The notes beneath the pieces were generated by a model, which was not told the DNA's origin, did no database searches, and worked only from the letters and a program-made list of their open reading frames with translations. The position numbers and the translations under genes are program-made. A DNA stretch of 5,036 bases from a bacterium (GTDB lineage Bacteria > Krumholzibacteriota > Krumholzibacteriia > Krumholzibacteriales > WJIX01), in the NCBI GenBank assembly GCA_021160845.1, contig JAGHBT010000116.1, forward strand, positions 1-5,036, read 5' to 3'. This document shows, piece after piece, positions 1-5,036 of the stretch; position 1 is the stretch's first letter; every line of letters begins with the position of its first letter.

Positions 1-1057
1 CCTTAAGGCCTCGAGGATACCCTTTACCATCCGGACGCTCGTGATGACAGCGAATAATTTCAGAGGCTTTTTTCAAAAATTTCAACCGCTCAACTATATC
101 GGCGCCTATATCGGGATGGGCACGAAGTGAATTCCAGTCCTGATCTGTCAGGGGCCCAACCTTGTGAAGAACCTTATTATCGACAGCTATCTTACCTACA
201 TCATGTAACAGCGCGGCATACTGAAGCATTTCGATATCTTTTGATGACCAACCCAAATGTTCGGCTACTCTCAAAGCATATTTTGAAACCCTCGAAGAAT
301 GCCCGTGAGTGAACGTGTCGGAGGCATCGATAGCGGAAGTCAAGGCAACTACTGTCTCAATATTTGTTTCCCTCATATCCAGATACAACTGAAAAGAATA
401 GCGGGCAAGGAAAAGAGGAATAATAAATAGCGCTATAGTCCATTCTCCAACATTCGAGTAGAGAAGCGCTATTACGGCCCCGATAGGAAGAAAGGCGAAA
501 ATATGAAAGAAATACCACATATAATTCTGTTTCCAGACATAGAATGGATTATTCCCGTCATCAAACGCAATTACCAGTGATAAAGCCCATGTGTTTACTA
601 AATAATATACTACTCCCGCCGCCAGTAATGGCATTAAAAAAAGCGGTGAATCGGGGCTGCCAAGGCTGCCGAACGCCTTGTAGACATAACCGGAAGTTCC
701 AATAGTAATTACCAGAAGCGGTATATTGAATGCCAGTTTCCTGATCGGTTTACGTTCTAACACACCTTCAGTAACAAAAATGGCAATTGTCTCTACCACT
801 ACCATTACAGCGGGGCCAAACAGTATAATCCCCGCAAAATCAATGGCAGAAGATGTTGAAATAGACGACCCACCGCTAGGAAGTGAAACCTGGACAAAAT
901 CAGCTATAATAATCAAAACTGCAAAGAGAAATATATCTCCCCAGTGCCCCTGGGGCAATTTACCTGCAAAATAGGAAAGAGCGGCAATTCCAGCCAACAC
1001 GAAGGCAACATAGTATATTCTGAATGCCCAGTTAGTTTTATCAGTTCTAACGCTCAA
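1..1057 (-). CDS. Membrane-anchored HD-GYP domain protein, probable cyclic-di-GMP phosphodiesterase (C-terminus cut by window edge)
   Basis: The open frame runs from a TTG at 1057 off the left edge, giving 352 visible residues. Seen in the sequence: a short cytoplasmic-looking N-terminus, then about six or seven hydrophobic segments (roughly residues 14-32, 41-57, 73-94, 108-126, 138-165, 182-201, 205-218), a linker helix, and an HD-GYP domain from about residue 234. Its signatures are THGHSSRV (250-257), LLHDVGK (283-289, with the HD pair H285/D286), HPDIGADIV (from H314) and HHERPDGKGYP (338-348). In this family these residues hold a di- or tri-metal centre that hydrolyses c-di-GMP to pGpG or GMP. 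The late metal-ligand aspartate lies beyond the edge, so activity cannot be fully judged. The membrane part resembles MASE-type sensor domains; its ligand is unknown. The TTG start is chosen because GGGAG (1062-1066) precedes it by 4 bases and in-frame stops lie just upstream at 1082-1084 and 1091-1093. Domain call is strong; the exact start is less sure. Confidence 0.9.
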   Translation of the reverse strand, partial: MSVRTDKTNWAFRIYYVAFVLAGIAALSYFAGKLPQGHWGDIFLFAVLIIIADFVQVSLPSGGSSISTSSAIDFAGIILFGPAVMVVVETIAIFVTEGVLERKPIRKLAFNIPLLVITIGTSGYVYKAFGSLGSPDSPLFLMPLLAAGVVYYLVNTWALSLVIAFDDGNNPFYVWKQNYMWYFFHIFAFLPIGAVIALLYSNVGEWTIALFIIPLFLARYSFQLYLDMRETNIETVVALTSAIDASDTFTHGHSSRVSKYALRVAEHLGWSSKDIEMLQYAALLHDVGKIAVDNKVLHKVGPLTDQDWNSLRAHPDIGADIVERLKFLKKASEIIRCHHERPDGKGYPRGLK

Positions 1058-1061
1058 GATT

Positions 1062-1066
1062 CTCCC
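1062..1066 (-). promoter_or_regulatory. Ribosome binding site deciding the TTG start of the HD-GYP gene
   Basis: GGGAG lies 4 bases before the TTG at 1057. No ATG or GTG is available in frame between the upstream stop (1082-1084) and the first membrane helix, and the other two minus frames are closed by stops here, so this site supports the rare TTG start. The spacing is slightly short. Confidence 0.55.
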
Positions 1067-1155
1067 GAGAAACTGCGGTTCTCACCACACTTATCCCCCC
1101 GGCATATCCTTTGTGTGAATACGCATTTTCTATGCCAAATCACAACAGATGACTG

Positions 1156-1185
1156 AACATAACCCCTTTTAGCCTACTATGGCAA
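1156..1185 (-). promoter_or_regulatory. Candidate sigma-70-type promoter for the HD-GYP gene
   Basis: Read on the minus strand, TTGCCA (1180-1185, five of six matches to TTGACA) is followed after 18 bases by TATGTT (1156-1161, four of six matches to TATAAT). Transcription would begin near 1149, giving a leader of about 90 bases before the TTG at 1057. The -10 box is weak, so this is only a candidate. Confidence 0.35.
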
Positions 1186-1202
1186 ACCGGTTAGGAACCG
1201 GT
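1185..1202. repeat. Two AACCGGT repeats 11 bp apart, operator-like or small hairpin
   Basis: AACCGGT occurs at 1185-1191 and again at 1196-1202, each containing the self-complementary core ACCGGT. The repeat period is 11 bp, about one helical turn, and the pair abuts the candidate -35 box on its upstream side. It could be a binding site for a regulator of the HD-GYP gene. The same bases can also fold as a 6-bp stem with a 5-base loop in RNA from either strand, but no T-run follows, so a terminator is unlikely. Confidence 0.3.
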
Positions 1203-1235
1203 AATTACACAAGTTTCTCAGTTCGGAATTAACAC

Positions 1236-2147
1236 CTATCGTATCCGGTAGTGGATACGCTTGCGTGATTTCCATCGACCAAAAGGCCTGTTTACAGCAT
1301 CCAGTACTGCGAGCGCGGAGGCTTCATTCCCATCTCGTTCAACAAATGCAGTCCCCGAAAAATAGACCACCTTACGACCATCCACTACCTTTACGGAAGC
1401 AACAATTGCCTCCCGTTCGGATATCTTGATCTGCTCAATACCAGATAAACACAAATTAAAATCCTCGTCAACCAGTTTGATAACAGCATCAAGCGTGGCC
1501 TCTGCAACAACTTTGTAAAAAGGCCCATTTCCCCTGAATGCTTCAAAATATCCGGAAACACGTATAGCGTTTTTCTCAAGAAGAACTTCGACTTTTACTG
1601 TGCTTTCATCGAGTTGCACATTAAGCCCTTTAAACCGTATCCTTACATCTTCCTCAAGTAATTCAAGGCTTCCCTCTGGCTCCCCCGAATAAGAATCTGC
1701 TGATTCAATCCCAGACCCTTCGCTCATTTCAGAGATTTTGTTTTCAACAATCTTATCCATATCCAAATCTTCATCATCGATCACATCTTCTTCTCCCTGA
1801 TTACCCGGATCATCAAAATCCATATTATCTTCCCCGAGAGAATCTATTATCACCACGCCTATTTTTCTATAATCAATATCCAAACCCCATTCAGCGCTCA
1901 AAGACGCAGCTACTTCTCTGGCAACAAGTTTGGGAGGCCGTTCAGTGGCGGCAACGACGTGTATTTCAGTTATTTCACCTTCTTCGTCGGTTGCAATACG
2001 GCACGACCTAACATCACCGAGACGCATTATAAGCTCTTCGGCGCGTTTAGCGACCTCTTCATTTGAAAAGTCGAAAGACACCGATACCCCTTTCCCAGTT
2101 GCAACTGAGCCAAGAACAAAATTAGCAGGCTCCAATCGCAAATACAC
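1236..2147 (-). CDS. Protein of unknown function with an acidic linker and an apparently duplicated C-terminal domain
   Basis: The frame gives 303 residues from the GTG at 2147, or 281 from a GTG at 2081. I cannot assign a function. Residues 23-103 form a compact alpha/beta module containing EEGEITEIHVVA and a PPKLVAREVAASL helix. Residues 104-168 are a linker with 25 Asp/Glu of 65 and only two Lys. Residues 169-290 look like two similar beta-rich units, each ending in a helix (ATLDAVIKL at 217-225, AVLDAVNRP at 280-288). The last residues, 291-303, are strongly basic (RWKSRKR). There is no signal peptide or membrane segment, so it is likely cytoplasmic. The N-terminal pattern recalls uncharacterised proteins of other bacteria that I cannot name. 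The GTG at 2147 has no Shine-Dalgarno sequence and a stop lies just upstream at 2157-2159; the GTG at 2081 follows AAAGGGG by 5 bases and may be the true start. It has its own promoter candidate and precedes the HD-GYP gene. Confidence 0.8.
   Translation of the reverse strand: MYLRLEPANFVLGSVATGKGVSVSFDFSNEEVAKRAEELIMRLGDVRSCRIATDEEGEITEIHVVAATERPPKLVAREVAASLSAEWGLDIDYRKIGVVIIDSLGEDNMDFDDPGNQGEEDVIDDEDLDMDKIVENKISEMSEGSGIESADSYSGEPEGSLELLEEDVRIRFKGLNVQLDESTVKVEVLLEKNAIRVSGYFEAFRGNGPFYKVVAEATLDAVIKLVDEDFNLCLSGIEQIKISEREAIVASVKVVDGRKVVYFSGTAFVERDGNEASALAVLDAVNRPFGRWKSRKRIHYRIR
2087..2093 (-). promoter_or_regulatory. Internal ribosome binding site for a possible later start of the unknown protein
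   Basis: AAAGGGG lies 5 bases before an in-frame GTG at 2079-2081 (residue 23 of the longer form). The upstream GTG at 2147 lacks such a site, and the regular domain pattern begins only around this second GTG. This favours a 281-residue product, with the preceding 66 bases belonging to the leader. Confidence 0.45.
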
Positions 2148-2175
2148 TACCGTAGATCAAGACTACATTTAATTC

Positions 2176-2204
2176 ATTATATCACAAACCGTTATAAAAT
2201 CCAA
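2176..2204 (-). promoter_or_regulatory. Extended -10 promoter upstream of the unknown protein gene
   Basis: On the minus strand, TTGGAT (2199-2204) is followed after exactly 17 bases by a perfect TATAAT (2176-2181), preceded by TG at the extended -10 position (TGaTATAAT). Transcription would begin near 2169, about 22 bases before the GTG at 2147 or about 88 bases before the GTG at 2081. This is the best promoter match seen in the window and suggests that a transcription unit starts in the 85-base gap after the kinase gene. Confidence 0.6.
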
Positions 2205-2232
2205 GTTAATACAAACTCCAATCGTGTAATTC

Positions 2233-3150
2233 CTATATTTCTTCTTTGTCAACACGGATAAAATCAACCATTCTATTGAAACGCTCCTTTATTGTATCCA
2301 GGCTAAGATCTCGGATATTCTCTACCGAAAAGTTCTCACATGCGAAACTCGCTAAAACTGTGCCATAAATCATAGCACGGCGAAGATTTTTTGTTTTTAC
2401 ATCCCCGGCCGCCGCTAAACATCCGAAGAATCCACCCGCGAAGGTGTCTCCAGCTCCTGTTGGATCAAGAAAATTCTCAAGCGGATAAGCCGGAGTTATA
2501 AAAAGAAAGTCCTCCGTCAGCAGGAAAGCGCCATGTTCTCCTTTTTTTACAACAACTATTTCAGGCCCCATCTTCAATATTTCACGCGCGGCCATGATTA
2601 AACCCGTCTCTCCACTCAATTGACGAGCTTCACTGTCATTTATAAACAGTACATTAACCCTTTCAAGCACCTTAGCAAGAACCTTCGGCTTCCCTTCAAT
2701 CCAGAAATTCATTGTGTCACATCCCACGAAGGGGTCATTCTCACACTGGCCAAGGAGATCCAACTGCAGCCCGGGATCAATGTTGGCTAAAAAAACCCAT
2801 TTACTCTTCTTCCATTCTTCCGGAAGTACTGGCTGAAAATTTTCAAAAACATTCAGATCGGTCACAAGTGTCTCTCGCTCATTCGGATCCGATCCATACC
2901 TCCCCTTCCAAAAAAATGTCTTACCCCCATCGACAATCTCAAGTCCGGTAATGTCAATATTCTTTCTATCAATAATATCTATATATTCCTGAGTAAAATC
3001 TTCTCCAACAACGCCAACAAGTCTCACGGATGATTGGTAACTAGCCGCCAGAGAGGCGTATACGGCAGACCCGCCAAGCGCTTTTTCCACTTGTCTATCT
3101 GGAGTTTCAATAGAATCAAATGCAACTGAACCAACAATCACTACACTCAC
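2233..3150 (-). CDS. PfkB/ribokinase-family sugar kinase, substrate unknown
   Basis: A 305-residue protein of normal length for this family, whose members transfer phosphate from ATP to a sugar or nucleoside hydroxyl in the cytoplasm. Seen: an N-terminal strand with VIVGSVAFDSI (4-14), the substrate-side glycine pair in LGGSAVYAS (25-33), an NxxE motif (N171-E174) that in ribokinases affects Mg and phosphate handling, VKKGEHGAFL (201-210), and the ATP-site signature DPTGAGDTFAGGF (229-241) with D235 as the expected catalytic base. DTMNFW (145-150) is a further distinctive stretch. No residue pattern tells which sugar is used, so ribokinase, fructokinase or nucleoside kinase names would be unsafe. 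It starts with GTG; AAAGGAG sits 5 bases upstream. It lies 67 bases after argS, probably in the same transcript, which does not by itself suggest a substrate. Confidence 0.92.
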   Translation of the reverse strand: MSVVIVGSVAFDSIETPDRQVEKALGGSAVYASLAASYQSSVRLVGVVGEDFTQEYIDIIDRKNIDITGLEIVDGGKTFFWKGRYGSDPNERETLVTDLNVFENFQPVLPEEWKKSKWVFLANIDPGLQLDLLGQCENDPFVGCDTMNFWIEGKPKVLAKVLERVNVLFINDSEARQLSGETGLIMAAREILKMGPEIVVVKKGEHGAFLLTEDFLFITPAYPLENFLDPTGAGDTFAGGFFGCLAAAGDVKTKNLRRAMIYGTVLASFACENFSVENIRDLSLDTIKERFNRMVDFIRVDKEEI

Positions 3151-3217
3151 ATCATCTCCTTTATTAAAATTTTAAAATAATTATTCTTGGCGCGCGGACC
3201 AACTCCGCTTGCATTAT
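3151..3217 (-). other. Short intergenic spacer between argS and the PfkB kinase
   Basis: This 67-base spacer has a small inverted repeat (GCGGA at 3194-3198 with TCCGC at 3204-3208) followed on the minus strand by a highly AT-rich stretch rather than a T-run. A weak -35/-10 pair (TTGGTC, 17 bases, TATTTT) can be drawn but is unconvincing. I see neither a clear terminator nor a clear promoter, which favours cotranscription of the two genes. Confidence 0.4.
3156..3162 (-). promoter_or_regulatory. Strong ribosome binding site for the GTG start of the PfkB kinase
   Basis: AAAGGAG lies 5 bases before the GTG at 3150. An overlapping ATGATGTGA in another frame stops at once, so the GTG is the only plausible start. 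The bases upstream (about 3163-3188) are almost pure A and T and may help initiation. Confidence 0.75.
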
Positions 3218-4900
3218 TTACATTTTAAGTGGAGCGGAAACTCCGATCAATCTCAAAGATTCGGCAAGAACAATCCTTGTTGCCTCCGCAAGCAATAGAC
3301 GCGCCTGACTTAAATGACTGTCATTTGAAATAATCCTGCAGATATGATAAAAACTATGGAAGTAAGAAGCAATTTCCCTGGTGTATGTAGTTAAACGATT
3401 CGGGTCATTCATTAAAACAGAACCCTCAACAAGCTGTGGGAACACAACAAGCTTGCGGATCAAATCCATCTCCTCCTGTTCCTCAAGCAACTCGACACAG
3501 TCCCAATTATCCGGGAATTCCACATTATTCTCTTTCGCGAAAGATATAACACTTGAGATCCTAGCATGGGCGTATTGAACATAATACACTGGATTTTCAT
3601 CGGACTTTTTTCTTGCCAGTGACAAATCAAAATCCATATGCGCGCTGTTTTTTCTCATCAGAAAAAAGAATTTAGTTGCATCCAGACCAACATCGGAAAC
3701 TAAATCATTTAGAGTAATATATTCCCCCGCACGCTTGGACATGCTAATTTCTTTTCCATCTTCTATAAGACGAACCCATTGAACAGTAATAATTTCAAGC
3801 CAATCCTTGCTACCTCCAAACACAGCGGATGCTGCTTTCAATCTTTGCACATGCCCATGATGATCAGGTCCGAATATGTCAATTACACGATCGTACCCGC
3901 GTCTTAATTTATTAAGATGATAAGCGGCATCGGCAAGGAAATATGTTGGGCTTTCATCACTGCGAACTACAACTCTGTCTTTCTCATCCCCAAAATCGCT
4001 TGAACGAAACCACAGAGCGTCATCATTTTCATAAATTTTGCCCTTTTCTTTCATAATTTCAAGGGCCTGGTCAATTTCCCCATTTGAACGATGCAGCGCC
4101 GATTCCTTGAAAAACAGATCGAAGGAGACGCCAAAAGACTCCAGGTCTTTTTTAATTGACTCCACCATTCGCTCAAGAGCAAAATCGACAAATTTAACAA
4201 CCCCCACATCACTTTCTAGTCCCAACCATTCTCTCCCTTTGTCCTCAGGTATTTGTCTGGCAATACCTATCAAATATTCCCCAGGATAACCATCATCAGG
4301 GAAATTATAACTCTCCCCGAGACTTTGTCTGAATCGTGCCATAAGAGAAATGCCTAGTTTATGAACCTGTTTCCCGGCATCGTTAAGATAGTATTCAGAC
4401 TCAACATTAAATCCCGCTTTCTTGTAAAGATTAACAAGGGCGTTCCCTACGGCGGCAGACCGCGCGGAAACAAGGACAAGCGGCCCTGTCGGATTAGCCG
4501 AAACAAATTCTATCTGTATTTTCTTCCCCTTCCCAAGATCCATATCACCATAAGACCCTTTTAATCTATTGATTTTTAAAACCTGATCCCTCAAATATTT
4601 CACAGAAAAGTAAAAGTTTATAAATCCCGGGGCGGCAATTTCAACCTTCTCTATAAAATCAGGATCAATTGGAATGTTCTCAACAATTCGCTCCGCTAGT
4701 TTCAGGGGATTACTCTTTATCAGTCCCGCTGTTAAAAGGGCAATATTACTGCTTAAGTCACCATTGGAAAGTTCCTTCGGCCGTTCAAGATGAATTCTGC
4801 TTCTTTCTATTTCCAGCCCAAGTTCCCTGGCCGATTTAAAAAGCGCTTCCCTTACTCTTTCCCTTACACCTACATCCTCACGTCCTGCTTCTTTAACCAT
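3218..4900 (-). CDS. argS: Arginyl-tRNA synthetase (arginine--tRNA ligase) with an atypical HIGH box
   Basis: A class I aminoacyl-tRNA synthetase that charges tRNA-Arg with arginine using ATP. The 560-residue length is usual for bacterial ArgS. Domains: N-terminal tRNA-recognition domain (about 12-100), Rossmann catalytic core (about 127-410) and C-terminal DALR anticodon-binding domain (about 437-560, beginning NPVYYVQYAHARI). Well-kept motifs include EFVSANPTGP (131-140), YLNDAG (171-176) and GPDHHGH (344-350). Two signatures deviate: where ArgS usually reads PLHxGHxR this protein has PLVLVSAR, so both histidines of HIGH are replaced (142-145, VLVS), and the KMSKS loop reads SMSKR (386-390). 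The rest of the enzyme is intact, so a functional lineage variant is more likely than decay. The ATG at 4900 is chosen because rsfS occupies the sequence upstream, AGAGGA (4909-4914) precedes it by 8 bases, and the family's N-terminus starts near here; an upstream in-frame ATG at 4990 would add 30 residues that are really rsfS sequence in another frame. Confidence 0.96.
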   Translation of the reverse strand: MVKEAGREDVGVRERVREALFKSARELGLEIERSRIHLERPKELSNGDLSSNIALLTAGLIKSNPLKLAERIVENIPIDPDFIEKVEIAAPGFINFYFSVKYLRDQVLKINRLKGSYGDMDLGKGKKIQIEFVSANPTGPLVLVSARSAAVGNALVNLYKKAGFNVESEYYLNDAGKQVHKLGISLMARFRQSLGESYNFPDDGYPGEYLIGIARQIPEDKGREWLGLESDVGVVKFVDFALERMVESIKKDLESFGVSFDLFFKESALHRSNGEIDQALEIMKEKGKIYENDDALWFRSSDFGDEKDRVVVRSDESPTYFLADAAYHLNKLRRGYDRVIDIFGPDHHGHVQRLKAASAVFGGSKDWLEIITVQWVRLIEDGKEISMSKRAGEYITLNDLVSDVGLDATKFFFLMRKNSAHMDFDLSLARKKSDENPVYYVQYAHARISSVISFAKENNVEFPDNWDCVELLEEQEEMDLIRKLVVFPQLVEGSVLMNDPNRLTTYTREIASYFHSFYHICRIISNDSHLSQARLLLAEATRIVLAESLRLIGVSAPLKM

Positions 4901-5036
4901 CCGGAAATTCCTCTCTGGGAGCGTCGCCCCAAAACTTTTCAAGCGCGTAATAGTCTCTCGTCTCAGGTTGAAAAACGTGAAGAACAACATTAAAACAATC
5001 TATCAAAATCCAGTATGGGGATTGATATCCTTCGAC
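4893..5036 (-). CDS. rsfS: Ribosome silencing factor RsfS (Iojap/YbeB family), C-terminal 47 residues only
   Basis: The frame enters from the right edge with no stop and ends at TAA 4893-4895. The visible part contains YWILIDCFNVVLHVFQPE, then TRDYYALEKFWGDAP, which is the typical end of RsfS proteins (strand with D, VVxHxF, then a Y.LE.(L/F)WGDAP helix). In the family this small cytoplasmic protein binds ribosomal protein uL14 of the large subunit and blocks joining of the subunits when nutrients are scarce. The N-terminal half lies outside the window. Its stop overlaps the argS ATG (4898-4900) by 8 bases, so the two are almost certainly in one operon. Recognition rests on about 40 residues, but the motif is characteristic. 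Confidence 0.9.
   Translation of the reverse strand, partial: VEGYQSPYWILIDCFNVVLHVFQPETRDYYALEKFWGDAPREEFPDG
4909..4914 (-). promoter_or_regulatory. Ribosome binding site deciding the argS start
   Basis: AGAGGA lies inside the rsfS coding end, 8 bases before the ATG at 4900. No comparable site precedes the ATG at 4990. Together with the 8-base overlap of the two genes this points to translation of argS coupled to that of rsfS. Confidence 0.55.

Larger units (their letters stand above)
1058..1235 (-). other. Intergenic region upstream of the HD-GYP gene
   Basis: This 178-base spacer separates the unknown protein from the HD-GYP gene. It holds a promoter candidate (1156-1185), two AACCGGT repeats (1185-1191 and 1196-1202), and a 6-bp complementary pair GGCATA/TATGCC (1101-1106 with 1131-1136) that could close a 24-base loop in the leader RNA. 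In-frame stops make upstream extension of the HD-GYP protein impossible. No classic Rho-independent terminator (GC stem plus T-run) is present on the minus strand, so readthrough from the gene upstream is possible. Confidence 0.5.

Noticed and set aside
1082..1138. Upstream extension of the HD-GYP protein, or a broken longer gene, from the ATG at 1126
   Set aside because: Two stops (1091-1093 and 1082-1084) interrupt the frame, and the sequence between does not resemble a missing domain; it is better read as leader.
726..1156. Two open frames on the plus strand (726-974 and 944-1156)
   Set aside because: The first and most of the second lie opposite the HD-GYP coding sequence; the products have low-complexity or unrecognisable composition and no plausible ribosome binding site. 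The other plus-strand frames (127-312, 1930-2172, 2712-2951, 3381-3578, 4038-4289, 4361-4564, 4790-4993) likewise lie mainly opposite well-supported genes.
1181..1220. GGCAAACC on the plus strand, reminiscent of the core of a c-di-GMP (GEMM) riboswitch
   Set aside because: It is on the opposite strand to the HD-GYP gene, and the rest of the GEMM consensus (tetraloop stem, GACGCAAAGCC part) is absent.
1240..1259. 7-bp inverted repeat (CGTATCC / GGATACG) at the end of the unknown protein gene, considered as a terminator
   Set aside because: It falls within the codons for the terminal basic tail (RIHYRIR), and no T-run follows on the minus strand.
3194..3208. 5-bp inverted repeat between argS and the kinase, considered as a terminator
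   Set aside because: The stem is short and is followed by mixed GC then A-rich sequence rather than a T-run.
4901..4990. A 30-residue N-terminal extension of ArgS from an ATG at 4990
   Set aside because: The same bases encode the conserved end of RsfS in another frame, no ribosome binding site precedes the ATG at 4990, and typical ArgS proteins begin near the ATG at 4900.

Overview
The window reads as an ordinary chromosomal stretch of a bacterium. All five recognisable genes lie on the minus strand, in transcription order rsfS (C-terminal end only) > argS > PfkB-family sugar kinase > a conserved-looking protein of unknown function > a membrane-anchored HD-GYP protein (C-terminal end cut off by the left edge). 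Base composition is moderately AT-rich, the intergenic spacers are short and AT-rich, and three of the four visible start codons are GTG or TTG. No mobile element, CRISPR array, tRNA or rRNA is visible. The lineage cannot be fixed from this sequence. The unusual ArgS signature (VLVS in place of HIGH) and the HD-GYP protein with a membrane sensor fit a free-living Gram-negative or candidate-phylum bacterium (perhaps FCB-like), but that is inference.

Right part (3218-5036): translation genes. The last 47 codons of rsfS, a ribosome silencing factor, run in from the right edge and overlap the start of argS by 8 bases. This overlap, together with a Shine-Dalgarno sequence, places the argS start at 4900 and not at the more upstream ATG at 4990. 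ArgS is full length (560 aa). It has all the expected domains, but its HIGH box is replaced and its KMSKS loop reads SMSKR.

Middle (2148-3217): a complete PfkB/ribokinase-family kinase (305 aa) follows argS after 67 bases, with a strong ribosome binding site and a GTG start. It is probably cotranscribed with argS. Its substrate cannot be told. An 85-base spacer follows, holding the best promoter in the window (TTGGAT, 17 bp, extended -10 TGaTATAAT), so a new transcript probably begins here.

Left part (1-2147): the protein of unknown function (303 aa, or 281 aa from a better-supported internal GTG) has an N-terminal alpha/beta module, a very acidic linker, a C-terminal domain that looks internally duplicated, and a basic tail. 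A 178-base spacer follows with a weaker promoter candidate and two AACCGGT repeats one helical turn apart. The HD-GYP protein then starts at a TTG codon; it has six or seven membrane segments and intact HD and GYP signatures, suggesting cyclic-di-GMP breakdown.

The likely units are therefore a growth/translation operon (rsfS-argS-kinase) and a separately started unit with the unknown protein and possibly the HD-GYP regulator. I see no strong evidence for a new multi-gene system. The points most worth checking are the ArgS active-site variant, the duplicated unknown protein, and the promoter/operator-like arrangements.
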